Source: an uncultured Clostridia bacterium
GTDB lineage: Bacteria; Bacillota; Clostridia; TANB77; CAG-508
Reading direction: 5' to 3'
Assembly (NCBI GenBank): GCA_944392945.1
Contig: CALXYJ010000003.1
Span: 1-64,000 of the forward strand
DNA length: 64,000 nucleotides
Shown here piece after piece: positions 1 through 7,855 of the stretch. The position numbers and the translations under genes are program-made. Within the stretch, counting starts at the first letter, position 1. Each line of letters begins with the position of its first letter. Below the pieces are notes generated by a model. It ran no database searches and was not told the origin of the DNA. It saw only the letters and a list, made by a program, of their open reading frames with translations.

Positions 1-2
1 TT

Positions 3-761
3 TCTGGAAAAACAACATTGAATTTTTTTATCAATTTAATTTTGTATTTTTTTATCAATTTTATATTGACTTTTACACATAATAGTTTTGCAACAGTTGA
101 ACCAAAAGAAAAGATTCAAATTGAGGTTGAAAAATGGGGAGACGGAGAGATTTTTGTATGTGCAAAAGAGGATATGAGGCTAAAATGTAACTTCGATATT
201 GAACGTGGTTGCATGATTAAAAGAAACTTAGTGGAACATATGAATGGTAAAGTTTATATTGCACCGATTTTTAAAAACGGTATAATTACAATTGTAACAT
301 GTAATAATTGTGGACCTGATTTTGGAGTAAAACCAAAGTATAAGACTAGTCCAATAGAAAAGCCAGCTAAAATGATCAAAGTTTGCAATTTTACACCTTA
401 TGACATTCTCTTTTCAACAAAAAATGCTGTTGTTCAAAGAATAGAAGCAAATAAAAAAAGAAATGAAAAATGTACTTCAAAATTTGTTGGTATTCCATTA
501 AATGGCGTTATATATATTGATACGGTATCTAAAGAGATAGTTTATAAGGATCATTATAATATTTATGAAGATGCAATACTTCGGGTTAATGGATGTTGCA
601 TAAAAATTAATAATGGAAGTTGTTTTGAATGTGTTAGTGTTATAGGTCCAGAACTTTCAGAACCATACATTCGACATTTATATGCAAGTTTTGTAAAAAC
701 TCTTGAAGGTGAAGGTGATATTAACATTTGGTGCAATACGATTGATTATAGACTTGATTAA
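3..761 (+). CDS. Unknown cysteine-rich protein, 5' end probably cut by window edge
   Basis: The frame is open from the first bases of the window to a stop at 761, so the true start may lie outside. A TTG at 18 would give 247 residues beginning with a strongly hydrophobic stretch of about 25 residues ending in SFA, which could be a signal peptide, but no ribosome binding site precedes it. The codons just upstream read SGKTT, which looks like the end of a Walker A loop; I cannot tell whether this is real. The remainder is soluble-looking with about a dozen cysteines, including CNNC near residue 95 and CC near residue 193. No family recognised. It is followed by a 16-bp hairpin, so it ends a transcript. 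Confidence 0.5.
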   Translation, partial: SGKTTLNFFINLILYFFINFILTFTHNSFATVEPKEKIQIEVEKWGDGEIFVCAKEDMRLKCNFDIERGCMIKRNLVEHMNGKVYIAPIFKNGIITIVTCNNCGPDFGVKPKYKTSPIEKPAKMIKVCNFTPYDILFSTKNAVVQRIEANKKRNEKCTSKFVGIPLNGVIYIDTVSKEIVYKDHYNIYEDAILRVNGCCIKINNGSCFECVSVIGPELSEPYIRHLYASFVKTLEGEGDINIWCNTIDYRLD

Positions 762-802
762 GCCTAAATCACAAAAGGATAAGCTGATTTTTCAGACCTA
801 AG

Positions 803-841
803 CAAAAGCATGAAATATCTTGAATATTTCATGCTTTTGTG
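803..841 (+). terminator. Hairpin after the first gene
   Basis: A long stem with arms reading CAAAAGCATGAAATAT and its complement around a short loop lies between the first gene and the LysR gene. No long T-run follows on either strand, so termination efficiency is uncertain. Confidence 0.55.
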
Positions 842-883
842 ATATAAAAAATATGTAAAAGTATAAATTTAGGAGAAATATAA

Positions 884-1747
884 ATGATAGACTTTGAATT
901 ATATAGAATGTTTGTTGCAGTTGCAAAAGAAGAAAATATAACAAAAGCAAGTGAACAATTAAGTATTTCTCAGCCTGCAATTACAAAGCAAATCAAAAAT
1001 TTAGAAAATCAGTTATCAGTTAAGTTATTTGAAAGGAAAAGTAAGGGCGTCATTTTAACTCAAGAAGGAAAGGAATTATATAATAAAATAAAAAATCCAA
1101 TTGAAGAACTTAATAGAATAGATAGACAAGTGAGTAAAGAAAAATATATTAATATTGGCACACATAATCATATGGGAAGTTGTATTTTCGGAGATGTTAT
1201 AAATGATTATTGTTTAAAATATCCAAATATTAATTTAAATTTAATATGTGAAGAAACACCAGAAATGATCAAAAAACTTAAAAACAAAGATTTAGATATA
1301 GTTTTTTCAAAAAGAGATAATACAGATATAGATGATAGCATCCAATATATTAAGTTAGGATATTTACACGATGTAATTATTGCAAATAATGAATCAAAAT
1401 TTGCTACACAAGAACTAACACTTGAAAATTTAGAAAATCAAATTATATATGTACCAAGAAATTACGCACAAGTCGTAACCAGAATAAAAGAACTAACAAA
1501 AGGGAAAAATTTAAAATTAAAATATAGTAGCTACAAAACGATTTTAGAACTTGCGAGTTCAGGAAATGCATTAGGACTAATAACAAGAGAGTATATAAAC
1601 AAAGATGATTATAAAAAGTTTAATCTAGTGGAAGTAAAAACATCGATAAATATAGGCAAAGTAGAATTTGGTATTTATACAAATTCTACTAAATCCAAAG
1701 AATTAAATAATTTAATTAAACTAATAAAAGAATATTTTGGTAAATAA
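884..1747 (+). CDS. LysR-family transcriptional regulator
   Basis: 287 residues with the standard LysR layout. The N-terminal winged helix-turn-helix is at residues 1-60 (ENITKASEQLSISQPAITKQ) followed by the linker helix and a substrate-binding domain from about residue 90. An AGGAG precedes the ATG. It is closely related to the second LysR gene at 3148-4026, with the same opening pattern (ELYxxFVxVxxExNITKASE), so the two are paralogues. The family normally controls a neighbouring or divergent gene; here the downstream neighbours are an unknown pair with their own promoter, so the target is unknown. A terminator follows at 1795. Confidence 0.93.
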   Translation: MIDFELYRMFVAVAKEENITKASEQLSISQPAITKQIKNLENQLSVKLFERKSKGVILTQEGKELYNKIKNPIEELNRIDRQVSKEKYINIGTHNHMGSCIFGDVINDYCLKYPNINLNLICEETPEMIKKLKNKDLDIVFSKRDNTDIDDSIQYIKLGYLHDVIIANNESKFATQELTLENLENQIIYVPRNYAQVVTRIKELTKGKNLKLKYSSYKTILELASSGNALGLITREYINKDDYKKFNLVEVKTSINIGKVEFGIYTNSTKSKELNNLIKLIKEYFGK

Positions 1748-1794
1748 TAGTTATGCATATTAATTTAAGATTTTGATATCAAAATGAAAATATT

Positions 1795-1822
1795 AAAAGC
1801 TAACAAATGTGTTAGCTTTTTT
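1795..1822 (+). terminator. Rho-independent terminator of LysR gene
   Basis: Ten-base-pair perfect stem (AAAAGCTAAC / GTTAGCTTTT), six-base loop, ending in T6. Confidence 0.8.
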
Positions 1823-1918
1823 ATATAGCAAAAATTATACTTAAAGAGAGTTGAAAATGTTTACTATTATCAAATTAAATTATGTAAAAAAATACTCTTA
1901 TAAGACATTTTACATAAA

Positions 1919-1947
1919 TTGTAATAATATATAAATTATGTTATAAT
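1919..1947 (+). promoter_or_regulatory. Sigma-A type promoter of the unknown gene pair
   Basis: TTGTAA at 1919 and TATAAT at 1942 with a 17-base spacer. The expected start of transcription falls at about 1954, essentially at the ribosome binding site (GGGGTGA), so the 5' leader would be extremely short. Confidence 0.55.
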
Positions 1948-1964
1948 TAAGTGGGGTGATGTTT

Positions 1965-2765
1965 ATGACGAGTTTAGAGGAGCTTTTAAGTAGAGAATTT
2001 AGAGATCCAATAGAAGAAGCTGTTAATCCTAAATTCGATATGAATTTTGAAAACATAAAAGAAAAACTAAATTCAATTTTAAGAATGGACTTATCTGCAA
2101 CAAGTGATAATATATTGATTGATACAGTAAATGATCTATTTCTAATTTATAGAAATTTTATTAATGAATCAATTTTAATTAAGGCTAAGCATACAACTCC
2201 ACTAGGTAATAGAGTAGATAAGTATAGAAATATTCGTAATATAATGAATAAACAAATTAAGCAAGAAGAAATAACAGATAGAATAGAAGGAGATAAAGTA
2301 ACTGAATATGCATATGGAGCTTATTTAGGAAATCAGATTGCACATTTATTTGATACTTATAAAGGAGTAAGAATGAAAAATAATCCATTTGATGATGGTA
2401 ATTTTATAAGTTTTTCTGATGAGTTTTCAGATGAAAAAAGAAATAGAGAATTAGTAACAGATGCTTATGCAATAAAAGCTATGTTTACAGCTAAAATTAT
2501 CGAAGAAATTCAAAAGGACGAAAGCCTAAAAGAAAGAGTATATTGGGGAAAAGATGATGATGGAAAATATATATTAACTGTAGATACAATGAACAGGGAT
2601 TTAAAAGGAAATCCGATTACTATTTCTGTACATGTTATAGATGAAGACTTAATGGATTATTTAAAACAAAATGCGAGTCGTAGTATTGAAGACTTGAATT
2701 TTGAAACAAATGGTAGTAAACCTCCTAAAGTATTAACAGAAGATATTTTAAGAGAAAGGGATTAA
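1965..2765 (+). CDS. Conserved protein of unknown function
   Basis: The ATG at 1965 is chosen because GGGGTGA sits five to six bases upstream; in-frame GTG and ATG codons at 1956 and 1959 overlap that site. The 267-residue product is acidic, soluble and mostly helical, with no signal peptide or membrane segment. I recognise no domain. The middle (about residues 80-130) is rich in charged residues, and a stretch around residues 185-225 (WGKDDDGKYILTVDT, then TISVHVIDEDL) looks like a small beta-rich unit. It is followed after five bases by a second unknown gene, so the two are surely cotranscribed. They sit between two paralogous LysR genes. Confidence 0.8.
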   Translation: MTSLEELLSREFRDPIEEAVNPKFDMNFENIKEKLNSILRMDLSATSDNILIDTVNDLFLIYRNFINESILIKAKHTTPLGNRVDKYRNIRNIMNKQIKQEEITDRIEGDKVTEYAYGAYLGNQIAHLFDTYKGVRMKNNPFDDGNFISFSDEFSDEKRNRELVTDAYAIKAMFTAKIIEEIQKDESLKERVYWGKDDDGKYILTVDTMNRDLKGNPITISVHVIDEDLMDYLKQNASRSIEDLNFETNGSKPPKVLTEDILRERD

Positions 2766-2770
2766 ATAGT

Positions 2771-3097
2771 ATGGATATAAATAATACTAAATTTGAAGAA
2801 AAAATAGAAGAAAGTATAAAAAATAAAGAATATGATAAATCATTTAAAGCATTAGTAGCACTTATTCAGACAGTAAATATAAAAATTGTATCAAATAAAT
2901 TAAATAAAAAATTAGTTACAAATAATTTTTATGAAATTATGGAAGTATATCGAAAAAATAACTTTGAATTGTATGAAATATTAAAAGAGATAAATTATAT
3001 TTACGAAAATTATTCAAAAATAAAAAAAGTGGATTTGGAAGAAATTATTGAACTGAAAGAATTATATTATAAGCTAAAAAATTTTTTGAATACTTAA
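2771..3097 (+). CDS. Small unknown helical protein, partner of the preceding gene
   Basis: 108 residues, rich in Lys, Glu, Asn and Ile, predicted to be almost entirely helical and soluble. The start lies five bases after the previous stop with only a weak ribosome binding site, suggesting translational coupling. No motif or family recognised. Its only clue is the tight pairing with the 267-residue unknown protein, which suggests that the two products work together. Confidence 0.7.
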   Translation: MDINNTKFEEKIEESIKNKEYDKSFKALVALIQTVNIKIVSNKLNKKLVTNNFYEIMEVYRKNNFELYEILKEINYIYENYSKIKKVDLEEIIELKELYYKLKNFLNT

Positions 3098-3147
3098 TTT
3101 AGGCAAATAAGAATTTATAATATTGTAATAGTATGAAAGGCAAAAAT

Positions 3148-4026
3148 ATGATTAATTTAGAATTATATAAAATATTTGTTTTTGTATCAAGAGAACAAAA
3201 CATAACTAAGGCAAGTGAAAAATTAAATATATCTCAGCCGGCAGTAACAAAACATATAAAGAATTTAGAATCTCAGTTAGGTGTAACTTTGTTTAAAAGA
3301 AATAAATATGGAATGGAATTAACTGAAAATGGTAGAGAGTTATTAAATGAAATAGAAGATCCTATAATAAAAATTTATAATGCTGAAAAAAAATTTAGAA
3401 GCAGTAGAAATATAAATTTGGGTTCTCATGTTACAATGCTTAGTAGAATGTTTGGAAAATGTATTGCCGAATATTATAAATTAAATCCAACTAGTCAAAT
3501 AGAAGTAACAAATGAAACTTTTAATGATATGTTAAATATGCTAGAAAATCAAAAACTGGACATTGTATTGTCAAAAAAGATTGACGAGAGTGTATATAAT
3601 GCAAATAAAATTGAGTTTATAAAATTAGGATTATTACATGATATATTTGTTATTAATGCAAATTCCAAATATAAAGATAGAATTTTTAACAAAGAGCAAT
3701 TAGCAAAAGAAAAGATATATACTCCTAAAAAAACATCAATTACTACTATAAATTTAATGAAAGGATTAAACTTAACAGAGGATATGCAAAATATTAAAAA
3801 TATTACATATACAACAATGCTTGGAATTTTAAAAGATGAAGATAGTATTGGAATTATAACAAAAGAATACATAAAAGATGAATTGAAAGAAAAAAAGCTA
3901 GCTATTTTAAAAACAGATTTTGAATTAAAGCCAATGGAATTTGGCATATATGTAAATAAAGAAAATAAATTCAAAGAATTAAAAGATTTAATAAGGATAG
4001 TTAAAAATGAATTTTTGCAGATATAA
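3148..4026 (+). CDS. LysR-family transcriptional regulator (paralogue)
   Basis: 292 residues from the ATG at 3148. This start is preferred over an in-frame ATG at 3133 because it aligns with the start of the paralogue at 884 and AAAGG lies upstream. The DNA-binding domain spans about residues 1-60 (NITKASEKLNISQPAVTKHI) and a periplasmic-binding-protein-like effector domain follows. The protein matches the first LysR along most of its length, so this is an old local duplication. Effector and target genes cannot be told from the sequence. No strong terminator was found directly behind it. Confidence 0.92.
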   Translation: MINLELYKIFVFVSREQNITKASEKLNISQPAVTKHIKNLESQLGVTLFKRNKYGMELTENGRELLNEIEDPIIKIYNAEKKFRSSRNINLGSHVTMLSRMFGKCIAEYYKLNPTSQIEVTNETFNDMLNMLENQKLDIVLSKKIDESVYNANKIEFIKLGLLHDIFVINANSKYKDRIFNKEQLAKEKIYTPKKTSITTINLMKGLNLTEDMQNIKNITYTTMLGILKDEDSIGIITKEYIKDELKEKKLAILKTDFELKPMEFGIYVNKENKFKELKDLIRIVKNEFLQI

Positions 4027-4130
4027 CTAATTATTATATCTGCATTACTTATTTTTATTTTACATAATAATTATTATGAATTAAAATAATACTTGTAATC
4101 AGAAATAGTTTTCATAATTGGAGGTAAAAT

Positions 4131-4445
4131 ATGAAGACAGAAAAAGTTGAAAAAATTTTGAATGCGCCAACTGTCAAATTCAAGGAGGTTTTAAACAATC
4201 CAGAACTGTTAAAGGGAAAAGAGGGATTTTGGTTTTTAAATCCAGATGCATTTCCGAATCCTGCGGGTCTTGTACTGCGGAAGATGAGACTAGATGAGAA
4301 CAAGCTTTGGATCGTGTCAGATATTGACACCGGCGATGATTTCGAGGAGTTTTATTACAAGCATTTTAAGGATGCAGAATTGTTTTTACATCCGCATTTT
4401 GTATGGATGCTTGAGGGGGATTCCATCGAGGGTCATCTATATTAA
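4131..4445 (+). CDS. Unknown small protein, less AT-rich than neighbours
   Basis: 104 residues, soluble and acidic, starting at an ATG with GGAGG seven bases upstream. No family recognised; the sequence has aromatic-rich segments (EGFWFLNPDAF near residue 30 and HPHFVWMLEGD near residue 90). Codon use differs from the flanking genes: GC-ending codons such as CTG, CGG, ATC, GTG and ACC are common. It stands alone with its own strong hairpin immediately after the stop, like the isolated genes at 18285, 36292 and 52716. I infer horizontal acquisition. Confidence 0.75.
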   Translation: MKTEKVEKILNAPTVKFKEVLNNPELLKGKEGFWFLNPDAFPNPAGLVLRKMRLDENKLWIVSDIDTGDDFEEFYYKHFKDAELFLHPHFVWMLEGDSIEGHLY

Positions 4446-4447
4446 AG

Positions 4448-4483
4448 GCAGAGAACGGTATTGGAGACGATACCGTTTTCTGC
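4448..4483 (+). terminator. Terminator hairpin of the small unknown gene
   Basis: Thirteen-base arms (GCAGAGAACGGTA and its complement with one G:U pair) around a ten-base loop, starting three bases after the stop codon. Confidence 0.6.
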
Positions 4484-4595
4484 AATATAAAGAAACATTT
4501 TATAGATAATACAATGAAGGAAAATAAAAAAAGATTGAATATATTTTTTTATATGTTAAAATATATATGACATAAATAATTAAAAGGAGTTTAAT

Positions 4596-5123
4596 ATGGC
4601 AGGCTATGTAATACATTTGGCAGTTGGAGAAGAATTTTTAAGAAATTATCCAAATGAAATTAATAATTATAATGATTTTGTGGAAGGAATAATTTATCCT
4701 GATTCTGTTACAAATAAATCATTAACCCATTATGGTCCAAAAAGTAGTATGGTAAACTTAAAAGAATTTTTTAAAGATAGAGATATTAATAATGATTTTG
4801 ATAAAGGATATTTTTTACATTTAGTTACAGATTATCTATTTTATAATAAATTTTTAAAAACTTTTGCAAAAGAATATATTTATGATGATTATGATATCTT
4901 AAACAAAGAGTTAGAAAATAAGTTTAAAGTAAAAATTCCAATAAAAGTTAGAGATAAGGTCTTTTATAAATCTGGTAAAACTAAAATTTTAAATTTTGAA
5001 GATACGGTGAATTTTATACAAGAAACAGCGAAATACAACCTAAACGATATAAAAAAGGCAGTACTTAATAAAGATGAGAATTGGCTTAAAATAAGGCCTT
5101 TATCTAAAATTAAGTTAAAATAG
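4596..5123 (+). CDS. Zinc-dependent phospholipase C-like protein
   Basis: 175 residues, no signal peptide. The pattern at the N-terminus (HLAVGEEFL, then an aspartate in IYPDSV and a histidine in LTHYG) and a second metal-type segment GYFLHLVTDYLFY at about residues 73-85 resemble the His/Asp-rich all-helical phospholipase C/S1 nuclease-like family seen in many Firmicutes without a defined role. Metal binding is inferred from these His and Asp residues only. Start ATG has AAAGGAG upstream. It is followed after 33 bases by a DUF3137 membrane protein, possibly in the same transcript. Confidence 0.6.
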   Translation: MAGYVIHLAVGEEFLRNYPNEINNYNDFVEGIIYPDSVTNKSLTHYGPKSSMVNLKEFFKDRDINNDFDKGYFLHLVTDYLFYNKFLKTFAKEYIYDDYDILNKELENKFKVKIPIKVRDKVFYKSGKTKILNFEDTVNFIQETAKYNLNDIKKAVLNKDENWLKIRPLSKIKLK

Positions 5124-5156
5124 AATTGTAAAAAAATTAATTAAAGGGGAATAAAG

Positions 5157-6329
5157 ATGAAATATTCAAATAAAATAATGTATACTATTCTTACTCTTGT
5201 AATCACAATAATAGTATTTTTTTTAACTTCTTTGATTTTATTAATAATTTTTCCAGATGAACAATTGGAGCAAGTATTAAAGACTTCAATTTATCTTTCA
5301 ATATTTGTATCGTTTATAATAAGTATAATAGGTGCGTTTTTATTAAAAAATGGGAAAAAAGAATATCAAGAAAATATTAATCTGGAAAATATTCCTCCAG
5401 AATTTGAGAAAATATATAAAGAATTATATTCTTCTCATATATCAGAATTAGAGAAAGAAAGAAAAAAACTTAAGTTTAGTACTACAGTGCAAAATTTATC
5501 AATTATTCTATTATGTATAAGCTATGGATGTATTAAATTTGATGGAGTAATTACATCAGAAGGAGTGCGTTCAATAATTGGATTGATTTTTTTAATTAGT
5601 TTTATAACATCAATTGTATTTTGTTTTAAAAATGTAGGATATAGGAGAAAATATGTTGGAACATATAAAGATGAAATTATCGGAAGTTTTGTTAAATTAG
5701 TTAGTCCTAATTTGGAGTATAATAAAGTAATTAGTTTAGAGATAAATGCAAAAGAAGAGTATTTAATGGCTAACTTTGAAGATAAAAGATTTAATAGATT
5801 TTATGATGATGATTATATAAGTGGTACCATAGATGAAAATGTACATATAAATATGTGTGATTTACATATTCAAAATGTTACTGGTGGTGGAAAAAATAGA
5901 CATACAGAAGAAATTTTCCAAGGGTTATTTTGCAAAACAAATTGCAATAAAAATATTAACACAGTCATAAAAATAACTAGAAACAAAATTAAATTTTTAA
6001 ATAATCAAAATAGGATAGAAATGGATAGTAGTGAATTTGAGAAATATTTTGATGTATATTCAGAAAACAAAATTTTAACAATGCAGTTATTAACTAGTGA
6101 TGTGATGGAAACATTAATAGATTTTTATAAAAAATATAATCTAGAATTTGAAATTGTATTTAAAAATAAAAATATTTATATAAGATTTTTTACAGGAGCA
6201 ATGTTTGAGCCAAAAGTATTTGGAAGTTCTATGGATAAACAATTGTTATTTATGTATTTTACAATATTAAAATTTGTTTTAAATGTAAATAAAGTAGTTA
6301 ATAAAACTTTAAATGAAATGGAGCTATAG
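5157..6329 (+). CDS. DUF3137-family membrane protein
   Basis: 390 residues. Two transmembrane segments lie near the N-terminus (about 8-32 and 43-63), a charged stretch follows, and two more segments lie at about 110-128 and 137-158. The rest is a cytosolic domain. The C-terminal half matches the gene at 53988-54995: both contain a block of the form VYSxNxxxxxxxLTSDxxxxLxxFYxKY followed by F(E/Q)IVF and a conserved (R)FF segment. The family is DUF3137, of unknown function, often found beside lemA. AGGGGAA precedes the ATG. Confidence 0.75.
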   Translation: MKYSNKIMYTILTLVITIIVFFLTSLILLIIFPDEQLEQVLKTSIYLSIFVSFIISIIGAFLLKNGKKEYQENINLENIPPEFEKIYKELYSSHISELEKERKKLKFSTTVQNLSIILLCISYGCIKFDGVITSEGVRSIIGLIFLISFITSIVFCFKNVGYRRKYVGTYKDEIIGSFVKLVSPNLEYNKVISLEINAKEEYLMANFEDKRFNRFYDDDYISGTIDENVHINMCDLHIQNVTGGGKNRHTEEIFQGLFCKTNCNKNINTVIKITRNKIKFLNNQNRIEMDSSEFEKYFDVYSENKILTMQLLTSDVMETLIDFYKKYNLEFEIVFKNKNIYIRFFTGAMFEPKVFGSSMDKQLLFMYFTILKFVLNVNKVVNKTLNEMEL

Positions 6330-6353
6330 AAAATAAAATGGAATAAAAATTTC

Positions 6354-6382
6354 TTGACTTATATGAAGATTAATATTAAGAT
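6354..6382 (+). promoter_or_regulatory. Promoter of the V-ATPase operon
   Basis: TTGACT at 6354 and TAAGAT at 6377 with a 17-base spacer. Transcription would start near 6389, giving a leader of about 150 bases before the first V-ATPase start codon. Confidence 0.6.
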
Positions 6383-6388
6383 AAAGCA

Positions 6389-6520
6389 TAAAGAAAAGTA
6401 AAATAAACATAATAAATACAAAAGAAATATTTATCGGTGTTACTGATAAAAAAGCAGGATTTTAGAGAGAATAATTATAGTATGCAGTAACTATATAGAT
6501 ATAGTTACTGCATTTTTTGT
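6389..6520 (+). promoter_or_regulatory. V-ATPase leader with terminator and competing pairing (putative riboswitch or attenuator)
   Basis: A 13-bp stem (6482-6494 with 6501-6513) followed by T6 forms a textbook intrinsic terminator 18 bases before the first ribosome binding site. An upstream hairpin has TTTATC at 6430 pairing with GATAAA at 6445. Within it GTTACTG at 6439-6445 is the exact complement of CAGTAAC at 6485-6491, the 5' arm of the terminator. The leader can therefore switch between upstream hairpin plus terminator and an antiterminator. The ligand is unknown; sodium sensing would be logical for a V-ATPase but I could not match a known consensus. Confidence 0.6.
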
Positions 6521-6535
6521 AAGAGGTGTTATGAC

Positions 6536-6862
6536 ATGGATGAAAATTTAATAAAAGAAATAATATCTATTGATAATCAAGCAAAAGAAAATATAAAAGA
6601 AATTGAAGAAAAGAATAATAATTTTGAAAAGCTGAAAAATCAAGAAATATCAATTAAGCAGGCAGCATTATTAACAAAATATAAAGATAGATTGGAAGAA
6701 ATACAAAATGAGTATTCTAAGCAGTTGGAAGTAGATAAAGAAGTTATTGATAACGATATGAATAAAAAGCTAGAAATACAAAAAAATAAATTTAATATGG
6801 ATAAGAAAATAGAAACAGAAAAAATTTTTGAAGATATAATTAAAAAGGTGGCCGGAGTATGA
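6536..6862 (+). CDS. ntpF: V-type ATPase peripheral stalk subunit (G/H type)
   Basis: 108 residues, nearly continuous charged coiled coil, as expected for the stalk subunit that pairs with subunit E to hold the A3B3 head against rotation. Assigned from position as the first gene of the V-ATPase operon and from composition, not from a diagnostic motif. The GTG-rich end overlaps the next start by four bases (ATGA-type overlap at 6859), so translation of the subunit C gene is coupled. AGAGGTG precedes the ATG. Confidence 0.75.
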   Translation: MDENLIKEIISIDNQAKENIKEIEEKNNNFEKLKNQEISIKQAALLTKYKDRLEEIQNEYSKQLEVDKEVIDNDMNKKLEIQKNKFNMDKKIETEKIFEDIIKKVAGV

Positions 6863-7836
6863 TAAATTCAAAAAATAGTCCGAGTATTAATAGTAAGTTG
6901 AAGGCTATGTATTCTAAAAAGTTAACAAAAGAAGATTTAGAAGATTTAATGAAGCAACAAAACTTAAAAGAAGCCATTTATTTGTTAAAATCTAAAGTAT
7001 ATAATTTAGAAAATTTACCAATTGATGCTAAAAGACTACAGATAGAAAAACAATTGGATACAATGATAATATCAGATATATCGAAAATGTCAAAATATAT
7101 TCATGGAAAAAATAAAAAAATTTGGGATTTATATTTAAAAAAATATGAGTTAAAGATAATAAAAATAGTATGGAATAACATAATAGGTATAGAAAGTAAT
7201 GAGTTAGAACAAAAGGAAGAAAATATATTAGTATGGATAAATGAGGTTTTCAAGAATTTGAAGAATATAGATAAAATTAAAACTAAAGATGAAGTTATTT
7301 CTGTAATAAAAGAAGATGATGTTAAAGATATTCTAATAAATAATATTGATATTTTTGAAAGAGAAAACAAATTAGATAAATTATATTTTGAAGAATTATT
7401 AGAAGTTTTAAAAGGTAATAATAAGCAACTATATAATATTATTCAAGAAGAAATTGATTTAATTAATATTGTCTGGACATATAGAATGGCACAATATAAA
7501 AATTTAAATTATAAAACTTTCATTATAAATAATTATAAATACATTTCTGATATATTATTAGAAAAAATACAGGAAGTAGATAGTATTAATGAACTGCAAG
7601 AAATTTTAAAAGATACACATTATAAAAACATTATAAAAGATGATATTGAAAAAGATATAAAAAGATATTTATATAAGAAATATATAAGAATATTTAATTC
7701 TAATATATTAGATTTTAGTATTGTTATTGCATATTTTAGATTATTAGAATTTAAGAAAGAGAACATAATAACAATACTTGAGGGAATAAGATATGGATTG
7801 TCAACTCCAGAAATTGAAAAACGAATGATTTACTAA
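6859..7836 (+). CDS. ntpC: V-type ATPase subunit C (central stalk socket)
   Basis: 325 residues of helical protein with the features of subunit C/AC39: the start segment SKLKAMYSKKLTKEDLEDLM, repeated Lys/Glu-rich helices and a C-terminal YFRLLEFKKENIITILEGIRYG that fits the family's final ExxNIxxIxxGxxxG signature. The subunit joins the rotor ring K to the central stalk D-F. It overlaps the preceding gene by four bases and is followed after 19 bases by subunit I. Length is typical. Confidence 0.88.
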   Translation: MINSKNSPSINSKLKAMYSKKLTKEDLEDLMKQQNLKEAIYLLKSKVYNLENLPIDAKRLQIEKQLDTMIISDISKMSKYIHGKNKKIWDLYLKKYELKIIKIVWNNIIGIESNELEQKEENILVWINEVFKNLKNIDKIKTKDEVISVIKEDDVKDILINNIDIFERENKLDKLYFEELLEVLKGNNKQLYNIIQEEIDLINIVWTYRMAQYKNLNYKTFIINNYKYISDILLEKIQEVDSINELQEILKDTHYKNIIKDDIEKDIKRYLYKKYIRIFNSNILDFSIVIAYFRLLEFKKENIITILEGIRYGLSTPEIEKRMIY

Positions 7837-7855
7837 ACAAAAGAGGTGAATAAAC

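Noticed and set aside
6420..6520. Firm call of a sodium riboswitch
   Set aside because: The switching layout is visible, but I cannot match the conserved bases of a known class from memory.
7101..7370. Reverse-strand hydrophobic ORFs under V-ATPase genes
   Set aside because: Shadow frames of Lys/Glu/Ile-rich coding sequence; no binding sites.
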